A program made the position numbers and the translations under genes. From the NCBI GenBank assembly GCA_016783745.1, contig JADHVZ010000020.1, positions 1-36,950 on the forward strand: DNA of 36,950 nucleotides, in the 5' to 3' direction. The stretch comes from Candidatus Omnitrophota bacterium (GTDB lineage: Bacteria > Omnitrophota > Gorgyraeia > JAHIPI01). The notes under the pieces were generated by a model, which had not been told where the DNA came from, made no database searches, and was given only the letters and a program-made list of their open reading frames with translations. Below are positions 25,601 through 33,225 of this stretch, in pieces; the stretch's first letter is position 1; each line of letters starts with the position of its first letter.

Positions 25601-27520
25601 GACGGCACAATCGGCATACAGGATACAAAAGGTGTAGCTTATATTAGATTGACGGCTAAATCTCAAAAACTTTTGAAAGATGTCCAACTATTACTCCTTA
25701 ATTTAGGGATAAGGTCAAGAATATATAACAGGTCAAGGCAAGAAAGGACAGGTTTTGAATATATTTCAAAAGACGGAAAAAAGAGTGTCTATAAACTCGA
25801 CGGTATATGTTACGAATTGTCAATCTCCAGAAATGCAATACTTTTATTTCTGGAGAAAGTAGGTTTCTTAGGCAATTCTCATTCCTCGAAAATAAAAAAA
25901 TTATTGGCAAGAAATTATCATGAAACGTCTTTTGTTGAAAAAATAAAGAGTGTTATACCTTGTGGTGAGCAGGAAGTGTTTGATCTTACCGAACCGGAAA
26001 CTTTGACTTTTCTCAGCAATGGTTTTATTTCCCTCGATTGCGGTGAACAACCACTTTTAGCTTATGAAAGCTGTAATCTGGGCTCAATCAATCTATCTCA
26101 GATGGTCTCGGGCGATAAAGTAGATTGGAATAGGATGGCCAGAACAGTCAAAGTGGCAACGCGTTTCCTGGATAATGTCATAGATATGAATAAGTTTCCT
26201 CTCTCGATAATCCGTGAGAAGACTCTCGAGAACAGGAAGATCGGCCTGGGCGTTATGGGTTTTGCTGATATGCTTATAAAATTGGGGATTCCCTATGATT
26301 CCGATGAGGCGCTCAAGAAGGCTGAGGAAATAATGAAATTTATTCTGGATAAGGCCCGGGAGGCCTCCGAGGCACTGGCCGAAAAGAGAGGCGCATTCCC
26401 CAGCTTTGAAAGAAGCGTATTTTATGAGAGGAAAGACAAGCCGCTGAGGAACGCTACGCTTACTACTATTGCTCCGACGGGAACGCTGAGCATAATAGCC
26501 AATTGCTCAAGCGGCATAGAGCCGATCTTCGCGGTATCATATGTAAGGAATGTGATGGATAACGATGAGCTTGTGGAAGTGCATCCTCTGTTTCTGGAGA
26601 TGGCCAGGGAAAGAGGGTTTTATTCCGAAGAGCTTATGAAAAAAATAGCGAAGGCGGGCAGCGTACAGGATATTGACGAAGTCCCCGCTGACATCAAAAG
26701 GCTTTTCCGCACTTCTCTGGATATTGATCCGGAATATCATATAAAGATGCAAAGCGCTTTTCAACGCTACACCAATAATGCGGTATCAAAGACTATAAAT
26801 TTCCCGAACCAGGCTACCGTGGACGATGTAAGAAAAGCCTATATGCTTGCCTTTGATAAGGGCTGCAAGGGCCTGACCATTTACAGAGATAAAAGCCGTG
26901 AAGAGCAGGTGCTTAATATAGGAAAGGTGAATAAGGAAACCGCGGCCATGGAAGAAAAGGCAAGGGCCGTGACTCTAAAGCCTAAGCCGCGCGGGCCGGT
27001 CACATTCGGCACCACTACGAAAGTAAGCACGGGATGCGGAAATCTATACGTCACTATAAATAACGATGAAGCAAATAAGCCTTTTGAGGTATTCATGCAG
27101 ATGGGTAAGGCAGGCGGATGCGCAATGAGTCAACTGGAGGCTATAGGGAGATTACTTTCCCTTGCGCTTAGAAGCGGCGTTAACTCGGGCTCGATAATAG
27201 ATCAGCTTAAAGGCATACGCTGCCCGTCGCCGAGCTGGGAAAAGGGAGGCGGCAGGATATTCTCTTGCAGTGATGCCATAGCGCGTGTCGTAGAAAGGCG
27301 TATGTCCGAGGCAAAAGAGCTGACAAAGAAGCTTGAAGAGGGCATAAACTATATAGATCCACCGGCTGAATCAAAGGGATCAACCGCAGGCGCTCAAGCC
27401 ACTAAAACTAAGGCCAGGACCGGAAACGTTGTAGGGGTGTGCCCTGATTGCGGAAGTGCGCTAAGACACATCGAAGGATGTCAGGTCTGCAATGCATGCG
27501 GTTTTTCCAAGTGCGGATAA
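22688..27520 (+). CDS. nrdJ: Adenosylcobalamin-dependent (class II) ribonucleotide reductase containing two inteins
   Basis: 1610 residues; the ATG at 22688 has AGGAGGG upstream, whereas a start at 22625 would lie inside the promoter. Removing inteins at residues 120-549 and 708-1117 leaves about 770 residues, a normal class II length. Extein motifs: QLSACFVLP (Cys95, redox pair), SGGGTGFSFSSLRP, ESTNP joined to CGEQPLLAYESCNLGS (the N-x-C-x-E radical site), ATLTTIAPTGTLSI, DKGCKGLTIYR, and a C-terminal CPDCGSALRHIEGCQVCNAC zinc-type cluster. The enzyme reduces ribonucleotides to deoxyribonucleotides with B12 and needs no oxygen, which fits an anaerobe. The only product that can work is the doubly spliced protein. 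A candidate NrdR site lies in front. Confidence 0.95.
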   Translation: MSESDVKLNISENAKRVLERRYLKKDLQGKITETPKEMLERVAGNIAQADAAYDKRADLKKIKEEFYSVISRFDFLPNSPTLMNAGKDLQQLSACFVLPIRDSMEGIFDSLKSAALIHKCLTPETLLSTEKGLKRLKKIRIGDKILTDEGYFKVKDLYENKGQIVYEISTNRGFIIKGTSEHKLLAVSENGDFIWREIGELNEGDWVVMQPPGRLLGGDDSLPAFKPSMRRQVNSGCFKAQKVKFLRRLTPELAEMIGVYIGDGSNHRDGIRFSVGKDDDEMVQIINRLSKTVFNKKASVSSTANRGYEVAILSILVKKWFEFLGITKPSSRKAHIPEIIFGATEEIICAFLRGLFSADGCIRKSGHITLTTSSRVLSEELQFLMFYIGVPTHRRHYKSTDSYQISICTKEGFINFKQKIGFLLSRKNERLAGISPEDIFKRGEVIPNQRILIKDWYAKLGDREKRYEARLSFDDILNRFSEPREISRQRITSVLEKNKICPQFLETLLNKNYFFVGVSKVNPLGVMDTYDITVSGRHTYLANGFITHNSGGGTGFSFSSLRPKNSVVKTTGGVASGPVSFMKVFDAATQAVKQGGTRRGANMGILRVDHPDIMEFITCKENSKDITNFNISVMITDEFMKKVGEGGTYSLIDPHSRKKVGELNAKEIFEVIVKMAWKNGEPGIIFYDRLNKDNPTPKIGSIESTNPCVIGDTFVSTEKGLMRIKGLAEQYSNGGIDIFTDDRALDILYGGGESGNLAVETKSGLSLNTISRAFKTGIKPVLRITTESGYELAATHDHKVMTPDGWVKAEDLKEGEDRVLIQSNPGQFNSDDELPFEVQNEYIGENGRAYKLNLPNKWSKELGRILGWLVGDGWLRDEDKNRRVGFTFSRNDKEILDYLKPIINSFYGYDIKEVLRENGVYHLSYHSKYFVEFFKNLGIKAWSSEHKEAPESIYTAPKEAVIGFLQGLFTADGTIGIQDTKGVAYIRLTAKSQKLLKDVQLLLLNLGIRSRIYNRSRQERTGFEYISKDGKKSVYKLDGICYELSISRNAILLFLEKVGFLGNSHSSKIKKLLARNYHETSFVEKIKSVIPCGEQEVFDLTEPETLTFLSNGFISLDCGEQPLLAYESCNLGSINLSQMVSGDKVDWNRMARTVKVATRFLDNVIDMNKFPLSIIREKTLENRKIGLGVMGFADMLIKLGIPYDSDEALKKAEEIMKFILDKAREASEALAEKRGAFPSFERSVFYERKDKPLRNATLTTIAPTGTLSIIANCSSGIEPIFAVSYVRNVMDNDELVEVHPLFLEMARERGFYSEELMKKIAKAGSVQDIDEVPADIKRLFRTSLDIDPEYHIKMQSAFQRYTNNAVSKTINFPNQATVDDVRKAYMLAFDKGCKGLTIYRDKSREEQVLNIGKVNKETAAMEEKARAVTLKPKPRGPVTFGTTTKVSTGCGNLYVTINNDEANKPFEVFMQMGKAGGCAMSQLEAIGRLLSLALRSGVNSGSIIDQLKGIRCPSPSWEKGGGRIFSCSDAIARVVERRMSEAKELTKKLEEGINYIDPPAESKGSTAGAQATKTKARTGNVVGVCPDCGSALRHIEGCQVCNACGFSKCG
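23045..24334 (+). mobile_element. Intein 1 of the reductase with LAGLIDADG homing endonuclease
   Basis: 430 residues (120-549) inserted in ALIHK/SGGGTG, between the first redox Cys and the Gly-rich nucleotide loop. It begins CLTPETLL (Cys1), block B is GTSEHKL (Thr179, His182), and it ends SGRHTYLANGFITHN with His-Asn before a Ser. The two endonuclease motifs ELAEMIGVYIGDG (about 252-264) and FLRGLFSADG (about 351-360) keep the catalytic acids, so homing activity may survive. A canonical class 1 intein, normal splicing expected. It looks more A+T-rich than the flanking extein. Confidence 0.95.
24809..26038 (+). mobile_element. Intein 2 of the reductase with LAGLIDADG homing endonuclease and C-terminal Asp
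   Basis: 410 residues (708-1117) inserted between NP and the catalytic Cys of the N-x-C-x-E site. It starts CVIGDTFV (Cys1), has block B AATHDHKVMT (Thr795, His798), endonuclease motifs LGRILGWLVGDG (about 862-873) and FLQGLFTADG (about 964-973), and block F EVFDLTEPETLTF. It ends SNGFISLD immediately before CGEQ, so the terminal residue is Asp and the penultimate is Leu, in place of the usual His-Asn. The +1 residue is Cys. Atypical Asp-terminated inteins are known from reductases, so splicing is likely but by a variant chemistry. Confidence 0.93.
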
Positions 27521-27538
27521 GGTGTACGGGGGTATAGG

Positions 27539-28825
27539 TTGAAAAAATTATTGTATGTTGTGCTGGACGGAGTCGGAGATCTTCCTATAGAAGCATTGGG
27601 CAATAAGACGCCTCTTGAGGCGGCTTATACGCCGAATATGGACGGCCTTGCCGCGGAAGGGAAAGGTGGCCATGTGTATACTGTAGGAGAAGGCATAGCC
27701 CCTGAATCTGATATAGGAGTCATCAGCATACTCGGATACGATGCGCGTAAATATTATACGGGGAGAGGCCCGCTTGAGTCATACGCAGAGGGGCTGGAAA
27801 TAAACGACGGAAACCTGGCGTACAGAGTTAATTTTGCGACAAAGGATCCCGGAAGCGATAAGATAATCGACAGGAGAGTGGGCAGGAATCTGACTACCGA
27901 GGAAGCCACTTTACTGGCGGGAGAGATAAACAATAAAGTGAAGTTGGCATCTGTGCCGGCATCATCGTTCATTTTTAAAAACACTATCGGACATAGGGGT
28001 GTTCTGGTCATCAGGAAAGAAGGCGGCAAGCTTTCATCAGAAGTGACTAATACGGATCCGGCCTATGGGAAAGAAGGCGTTTTTGGTGTTGCCAAGGCGG
28101 AATTTGAAAATGTGTTACTTAAATGTGAGCCGACTCCGGAATATAAAGATTCAGAAGAAGCGAGGTCAGCGGCGCTCCTTACGAATGAATTTATTGAAAA
28201 AAGCACTGCTGTCTTAAGCGGATCACCCATCAATAAAACGAGACAGGAAGAAGGCAAGCTTATTGCCAATCTCATCCTTTCTCGAGACGCTGGCGATAAA
28301 TTGCCGAAGTTTCCCCCGTTGAACGAATTATTCAATAAAAAGTTCGGATGTTTTGTGGAGATGCCTGTGGAAAGAGGTATTGCGCTTCTTACCGGCATGG
28401 AAATAGTGGACCTGCCTCTTCCTTCAGGAGACCTTAAGAAGGATTATACGCTGCGCGCCGCAAAGGTGCTGGAAGCCATAAAGGATTACGATTGCCTCTA
28501 CATACATATCAAAGGGCCGGATGAGCCCGCCCACGACGGGGATTACGGCAAGAAAAAGGAATCGATAGAACTGATCGATAAATATTTCTTCGGAGAGATC
28601 CTTCCAAAGCTAAATAAAGATGAGACCGTTATAGCGATCACCGCGGATCATTCCACGCCGTGCAAGATCAAGGCGCATTCCGCGGATCCTGTGCCGCTTT
28701 TGGTAGCAGGCGGCGGGGTATCGCCGGACGGCCTTAAGGCATTCGGTGAAAGCGAATGCCTTAAGGGCAGTTTGGGCAAGATGATAGGCCCTGAGATCGT
28801 CCCTTACCTCATGAAACTTCTATAG
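27539..28825 (+). CDS. apgM: Cofactor-independent phosphoglycerate mutase, archaeal type
   Basis: 428 residues from a TTG at 27539 with GGGGG-type SD. KKLLYVVLDGVGDLP gives the metal Asp10; GIAPESDIGVISILGYD has the nucleophilic Ser57; YYTGRGPLESYA and GPDEPAHDGD, and ITADHSTPCKIKAHSADPVP carry the remaining metal His/Asp residues. It interconverts 3- and 2-phosphoglycerate in glycolysis/gluconeogenesis without 2,3-bisphosphoglycerate. This is the ApgM group, not the GpmI group, and is common in archaea and some anaerobic bacteria. The ending (IVPYLMKLL) is duplicated 963 bases downstream, on the far side of the methyltransferase gene. Confidence 0.93.
   Translation: MKKLLYVVLDGVGDLPIEALGNKTPLEAAYTPNMDGLAAEGKGGHVYTVGEGIAPESDIGVISILGYDARKYYTGRGPLESYAEGLEINDGNLAYRVNFATKDPGSDKIIDRRVGRNLTTEEATLLAGEINNKVKLASVPASSFIFKNTIGHRGVLVIRKEGGKLSSEVTNTDPAYGKEGVFGVAKAEFENVLLKCEPTPEYKDSEEARSAALLTNEFIEKSTAVLSGSPINKTRQEEGKLIANLILSRDAGDKLPKFPPLNELFNKKFGCFVEMPVERGIALLTGMEIVDLPLPSGDLKKDYTLRAAKVLEAIKDYDCLYIHIKGPDEPAHDGDYGKKKESIELIDKYFFGEILPKLNKDETVIAITADHSTPCKIKAHSADPVPLLVAGGGVSPDGLKAFGESECLKGSLGKMIGPEIVPYLMKLL
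28793..28821 (+). repeat. Direct repeat copy 1: 3' end of apgM
   Basis: 29 bases that end just before the apgM stop codon. A second copy at 29756-29784 differs at two positions. The core TCGTCCCTTACCTCATGAA is shared exactly. Together they bracket the methyltransferase gene. Confidence 0.85.
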
Positions 28826-28860
28826 GGTCAGTTCCTCACACTGCATTCAGAGAATATTAT

Positions 28861-29736
28861 ATGACGTATAAGGCATTTAATATTAAAAATATATTACGAA
28901 ATCTTAGATATATTTTTAGATGGTGGCATGGATATATAACCTTGGATAGACCAAAAATTATTGGATATCCTTCTAATAATGCTGCAGCGAGAAAAAAAGA
29001 GATCGATAGTTTTAAATATTATAGAATAAACGTCATTGACTATAAGATTGATGTAGAAAGATATAATACATATATGAAGAAAGCTAATTATGGAGTTTTT
29101 GCAAATTATTTCAACGGGGGAAAAGGCAAGATATTCATGGAAAAGTCACTGGAGCATTGTCTGGCGGCAGACTTTTTGAATTTATCAAAAGACGATATAT
29201 TAATTGATATTGCTGGTGGCGGTTCACCCGCTTCCGATATTTATAAAAAAATTTATGGATGCACTACATATAAACAGGATTTACATTATCCGGCAGGATT
29301 GCATAATAACATCATAGGAAGTGATGCTGCTGCTATGCCACTTCCGGATAATTTCGCTACAAAATTGTCACTACACTGCTCTTTTGAACATTTTGAAGGC
29401 GATGCCGATATAAAGTTTATTAAAGAAGCACATAGGATTCTCAAGCAAAAAGGAAAAGTGTGCATATTGCCGTTATATATTTTTACCGATTACGCGATAC
29501 AGATCGATCCGGCTATCATGCCTATTGAGGATCTGAAAGACGAACAGGACACTATAATTTTCTGTCGTAAAAACTGGAAAAATCGGTTTGGCCGCTATTA
29601 CGATGTGCCTCATTTTGTCAAAAGGATTAAAAATCATTCTAAAGGTTTTGATCTAAGGATTTATTTTGTTCAGAATGAGAAAGATATCGACAGTTCTTGT
29701 TATGTAAAATTCATTCTGATGCTGGAAAAAGAATAA
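28861..29736 (+). CDS. SAM-dependent methyltransferase-like protein, A+T-rich
   Basis: 291 residues. The first 90 residues are basic and hydrophobic with no obvious domain. From about 115 a class I methyltransferase fold is seen: ILIDIAGGGSPASDIYKK (motif I, SAM-binding loop), GSDAAAMPLPDNFATKLSLH (motif II region), and EAHRILKQKGKVCILPLY (motif III). No glycosyltransferase or DNA-recognition domain. The gene is clearly richer in A+T and A-ending codons than apgM or purH on either side, and lies between the two copies of the apgM 3' end, so it was probably acquired. There is no SD before the ATG. Its substrate is unknown; sugar or small-molecule methylation is one possibility. Confidence 0.75.
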   Translation: MTYKAFNIKNILRNLRYIFRWWHGYITLDRPKIIGYPSNNAAARKKEIDSFKYYRINVIDYKIDVERYNTYMKKANYGVFANYFNGGKGKIFMEKSLEHCLAADFLNLSKDDILIDIAGGGSPASDIYKKIYGCTTYKQDLHYPAGLHNNIIGSDAAAMPLPDNFATKLSLHCSFEHFEGDADIKFIKEAHRILKQKGKVCILPLYIFTDYAIQIDPAIMPIEDLKDEQDTIIFCRKNWKNRFGRYYDVPHFVKRIKNHSKGFDLRIYFVQNEKDIDSSCYVKFILMLEKE

Positions 29737-29755
29737 AACAATTCCAGCGCGTTCC

Positions 29756-29784
29756 GAAATCGTCCCTTACCTCATGAAGCTTCT
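29756..29784 (+). repeat. Direct repeat copy 2: duplicated apgM 3' end
   Basis: 27 of 29 bases match 28793-28821. The copy lies 19 bases after the methyltransferase stop, outside any gene. From here to the purH start (29785-30275) no gene is seen; the stretch holds the hairpin element, iterated repeats, a dispersed repeat copy and the purH promoter. Confidence 0.85.
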
Positions 29785-29840
29785 CTAATAGCGTTGCGCT
29801 TGATATTATTAATATCCCCCTCGATCCCAAAACACATCGT

Positions 29841-30026
29841 GAAACTTCGGTCATTGCCTCAAAACACGCTCCGGATTTGGACAAAACTAAGGTCGTTCGA
29901 CCGGGGAACCCTCCGGAATTTCCAGCATCGTCAGTGCGGGGTCAGTTCCGGTCTCCCTCGGTCTCACTCCCAAGTTTTGTTTCCAAATCCTCCGCTATGG
30001 TTTTGAGTCAAGTGACTGAACTTTCA
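29841..30026. repeat. Imperfect inverted-repeat (MITE-like) element
   Basis: Left arm 29841-29888 and right arm 29973-30026 pair over roughly 45 bases with small bulges (left CTCAAAACACGCTCCGGATT against right AATCCTCCGCTATGGTTTTG). The central part includes a perfect hairpin GGTCGTTCGACC (29891-29902). No coding sequence that I believe. It has the size and shape of a non-autonomous mobile element. Confidence 0.65.
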
Positions 30027-30055
30027 CTATACATCTATTTCGCTCGATTATCTTG

Positions 30056-30132
30056 GTTTGGTTCTCGGTTAGCGGTTAGCGGTTCTCGGATTCTTTTCCC
30101 GAAAACCGAACACCGAAAACCGAAAACCGAAT
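30056..30132. repeat. Palindrome of iterated GGTTTTCGG/CCGAAAACC words
   Basis: The left arm (about 30056-30090) repeats GGTTCTCGG/GGTTAGC, the right arm (about 30098-30131) repeats CCGAAAACCGAACA. Same plan as the element at 881-989 with a different 8-9-base word. Confidence 0.7.
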
Positions 30133-30137
30133 TACAA

Positions 30138-30186
30138 GCGTCTCACGAAATAACAAACAAGTCGAGAGCACATACGATATATGTGG
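30138..30186 (+). repeat. Dispersed repeat, single-arm copy upstream of purH
   Basis: About 49 bases from GCGTCTCACGAAATAACAAA to the GCACAT...ATGTGG end. It matches the inverse of the left arm of the palindrome at 33226-33377 with a few changes. The end forms a small CACAT/ATGTG hairpin. Confidence 0.7.
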
Positions 30187-30224
30187 AGTTCTGGTGGAGT
30201 AAGCGGGTATCAACAATATCAAGA

Positions 30225-30253
30225 TTGACGTTACTAGCATATTATGATAGAAT
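30225..30253 (+). promoter_or_regulatory. Predicted promoter of purH
   Basis: TTGACG (30225-30230), 17 bp, TAGAAT (30248-30253). The start site would fall near 30260, about 16 bases before the purH ATG, with TAGGAGG as SD. Confidence 0.5.
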
Positions 30254-30275
30254 TAAATCCCTGATAGGAGGGGAT

Positions 30276-31850
30276 ATGAAGGTAAAAAGGGCGCTTGTAA
30301 GCGTCTCCGACAAGACCGGCCTTGACGAATTCGTAAAGGGCATTGATTCACTCGGCGTTGAGATAATCTCGACGGGCGGTACGGCGAAGTTTATCAGGAG
30401 CCTGGGCGTTGAGGTGAAGGATGTCTCTGAATTTACCGGCTTTCCCGAGATAATGGACGGCAGAGTAAAGACCCTCCACCCCAAGATCCACGGCGCGCTT
30501 CTGGCGCTCAGAGACAATCGCGAGCATATGGACCAGGCCAGGAAGCACGATATAGGCCTTATCGATATGGTCGTGGTAAACCTATACCCCTTTTCCGATG
30601 TGATCTCAAAGCAGGGCGTTGCCTTTGAAGAGGCTATAGAAAATATAGACATAGGCGGCCCTTCCATGCTGCGCAGCGCGGCGAAAAATTTCAGAGACGT
30701 GGCGGTTATCTGTGACCCTGGCTTCTATGCAAGCATCCTGGAAGGGCTTAATAATGATAAATGCTCTTTAAGCGAGGAAACATTACTCGGATTGGCAGTA
30801 AATGTTTTTAACAAGACCTCAGAATACGATAGAGCGATCACCGGATATCTGGAAAAGAAGAGAGCCATGACAAACGCCTCTCCGGAAATAATCTTTCCTT
30901 CGGAGAAGAATATAAATCTGGCAAAGGTCCAGGACTTGCGCTACGGGGAAAATCCGCATCAGAAAGCGGCGTTTTACCGTGACCGCACGGCAGGGGATCC
31001 TGTTTCTCTGCCTTACGCGGAACAACTGCACGGTAAAGAGTTATCCTTTAATAACCTCCTAGACTTGAATGCGGCTCTTGAGACCGTGATCGAATTTGAG
31101 GATCCGGCTGTATGTATAATAAAACACAGTACGCCCTGCGGCGTCGCGGTTTCAGAAGACGTTAAAGAGGCGTTTTTGGGCGCCCTCGATTGCGACAGGA
31201 TGAGCGCTTTCGGCGGTATAATAGGTTCAAACAGGCAGATCGATGAATCTACGGCAAGGGAAATAACGAAGGCGGGCTTTATAGAGTGCATTATAGCGCC
31301 GGGCTATGACAAGAAGGCAATAGAGGCACTTACGAAAAAAAAGAACCTGCGTATCCTGAAATTAGATATCAAAAAAGCACCTGATTCTAATGGCGGTCCG
31401 GATATAAAGAGAATAATGGGGGGAGCCCTCTTGCAGGAAAGAGATACTACGGACGTCAAACAGGAAGATTTAAGAGTAGTCACAAAGAAACAGCCATCGA
31501 GTGATGAGATAGATTCGCTTTATTTTGCCTGGAAAACGGTAAAGCATGTTAAATCTAACGCGATCGTGTTATGTAAAGATAAAAAGACTGTCGGAATAGG
31601 CGCGGGCCAGATGTCGAGAATCGATTCAGTATTAATAGCAATAAGAAAAGCAAAGGATAAGGCCGTGGGTTCTGTCCTGGCCAGTGATGCATTTTTTCCT
31701 AAATCCGATTCCATAGAAGCGGCCCGCAAGGCCGGAGTAAAGGCTATCATACAGCCCGGAGGCTCGATAGCCGACCAGGAAGTCATCGACGCTGCGAATA
31801 ATGCCGGTATCGGTATGGTATTTACCGGCATAAGGCACTTCAAACACTAA
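30276..31850 (+). CDS. purH: Bifunctional AICAR formyltransferase/IMP cyclohydrolase
   Basis: 524 residues; start chosen at 30276 because TAGGAGGGG precedes it and the protein then begins MKVKRALVSVSDKTGL as in the family. The frame runs on upstream to 29877 through non-coding repeats, and should not be used. N-terminal MGS-like IMP cyclohydrolase domain (STGGTAKFIRS, DGRVKTLHPKIHG), then the formyltransferase domain with VQDLRYGENPHQKAAFY, KHSTPCGVAV (catalytic Lys-His; Thr where Asn is common), SAFGGIIG and KSNAIVLCKDKKTVG-IGAGQMSR. It performs the last two steps of IMP synthesis using 10-formyl-THF. The folC and folE genes nearby make folate, a sensible linkage. folC starts two bases after its stop. 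Confidence 0.95.
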   Translation: MKVKRALVSVSDKTGLDEFVKGIDSLGVEIISTGGTAKFIRSLGVEVKDVSEFTGFPEIMDGRVKTLHPKIHGALLALRDNREHMDQARKHDIGLIDMVVVNLYPFSDVISKQGVAFEEAIENIDIGGPSMLRSAAKNFRDVAVICDPGFYASILEGLNNDKCSLSEETLLGLAVNVFNKTSEYDRAITGYLEKKRAMTNASPEIIFPSEKNINLAKVQDLRYGENPHQKAAFYRDRTAGDPVSLPYAEQLHGKELSFNNLLDLNAALETVIEFEDPAVCIIKHSTPCGVAVSEDVKEAFLGALDCDRMSAFGGIIGSNRQIDESTAREITKAGFIECIIAPGYDKKAIEALTKKKNLRILKLDIKKAPDSNGGPDIKRIMGGALLQERDTTDVKQEDLRVVTKKQPSSDEIDSLYFAWKTVKHVKSNAIVLCKDKKTVGIGAGQMSRIDSVLIAIRKAKDKAVGSVLASDAFFPKSDSIEAARKAGVKAIIQPGGSIADQEVIDAANNAGIGMVFTGIRHFKH

Positions 31851-31851
31851 A

Positions 31852-33201
31852 ATGACCTACCGGGAATCCCTCTCATATCTTGATTCCTTAATAAACTACG
31901 AAAAAAAATCCGACTTTGATTACGTAAAATCCATGAAATTGGAGAGGATGAGATCGTTTGCCCGGCGCATGGGCGATCCCCAAAAAGACATAAAAGCTAT
32001 TCATGTAGGCGGCACCAAGGGCAAGGGTTCAGCATCTTCTATGATAAATTCTATTCTTATGGAGGCCGGCTATGAGGTAGGCCTTTACACGTCCCCTCAT
32101 CTATTTTCGTTTAGAGAAAGGATGCGTGTAAACGGCGGGCCAATAGGCGAAGAAGAGGTAGTAAAACTTGTTGATGAAATGAGGCCCTATATAGAGCAGA
32201 TGGCCAAGGAAGGAAACAAGCCTACCTATTTTGAAGTCTGCACTATGATGGCTTTTTTATATTTCAGATCAAGGGATGTAAGGCTTATTGTGCTTGAAGT
32301 CGGAATGGGTGGCAGGCTGGACTCTACCAACATAGTAAACGCGATGGTCTCCGTAATCACCCCTATCAGTTTTGATCACACTCAGTTTCTTGGCAATACC
32401 CTTAAAGCAATAGCGTATGAGAAATGCGGTATAATTAAAAATAATGCTGTGACTATAAGTTCTTGTCAAAAAAAAGAAGCGATGGATGTTATAGGGCGAA
32501 TCTCCGTCGAGAAAAAGGCCCGGCTCCGCGTGGTAGGTAAGGATATAATTTTTGAAATCATAAATTCAGATATTGACGGACAAAGCTTCAGGCTATTTAC
32601 CGGATACCGGGAATATGCGCGGCTTGCAGTCAAGCTATTAGGCGGTTTTCAGATAGAGAATGCGGCAGCAGCGGTTGCCGCGGTAGAGGAATTAAGTGTG
32701 TACAATATATTTATACCGGAGGATGTCATAAGGGATGGACTCGATAAAGCGCGGTGGCCGGGCCGGCTGGAGCTCGTACATAAAAAGCCGTATGTAGTCG
32801 TTGACGGGGCGCAGGATGTCAATAGCATCTCAAGGCTTAAAGAGGCCGTGAAGGATATCTTTGAATATAAAAAATTATTTCTTATATTTGGAGCCATGCA
32901 GGACAAAGATATAGACGGAATATGCCGGCAGTTGCGCGGGATCTCGTATCACATAGTGACCACAAAAGCGAAATCCGGACGCGCCTGCCCGCCAGAGACG
33001 ATCAAAGAAAAGATGTTGAAGTGTGACAGTAAGCAGGACGTTGTAACTGCGGATACCGTAAGCGAAGCCGTAAAAGAATGTATCGGTTCCGCGGAACCGG
33101 ATGACCTTATCCTCGTAACCGGCTCGTTGTATGTAGTAGCAGAGGCGATGCAGGTTTTTGCTGAAGTGGATTTTTCAGCATCGACTATAAAGCAATGTTG
33201 A
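31852..33201 (+). CDS. folC: Bifunctional folylpolyglutamate/dihydrofolate synthase
   Basis: 449 residues. The ATG follows the purH stop by one base with no SD, so translation is coupled. Mur-ligase fold: P-loop HVGGTKGKGSAS (Lys-Ser), ExxxGMGGRLDSTN, VVDGAQDVNS, and the C-terminal domain with KKLFLIFGAMQDKD. It adds glutamate to dihydropteroate and to folates, supplying the polyglutamylated cofactor that PurH consumes. Length is normal. The 197 bases after it (33202-33398) are filled by a palindromic repeat. Confidence 0.93.
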   Translation: MTYRESLSYLDSLINYEKKSDFDYVKSMKLERMRSFARRMGDPQKDIKAIHVGGTKGKGSASSMINSILMEAGYEVGLYTSPHLFSFRERMRVNGGPIGEEEVVKLVDEMRPYIEQMAKEGNKPTYFEVCTMMAFLYFRSRDVRLIVLEVGMGGRLDSTNIVNAMVSVITPISFDHTQFLGNTLKAIAYEKCGIIKNNAVTISSCQKKEAMDVIGRISVEKKARLRVVGKDIIFEIINSDIDGQSFRLFTGYREYARLAVKLLGGFQIENAAAAVAAVEELSVYNIFIPEDVIRDGLDKARWPGRLELVHKKPYVVVDGAQDVNSISRLKEAVKDIFEYKKLFLIFGAMQDKDIDGICRQLRGISYHIVTTKAKSGRACPPETIKEKMLKCDSKQDVVTADTVSEAVKECIGSAEPDDLILVTGSLYVVAEAMQVFAEVDFSASTIKQC

Positions 33202-33225
33202 TATCCACTACGCTCAACAAAGATT

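Noticed and set aside
30056-30132. CRISPR-like array from repeated CCGAAAACC words
   Set aside because: Units are 8-9 bases without spacers and form arms of one palindrome.
29794-30275. Open frames running upstream of purH, including an extended start at 29877
   Set aside because: They cross the inverted-repeat and iterated elements; the purH start at 30276 has its own SD and promoter and matches the family N-terminus.
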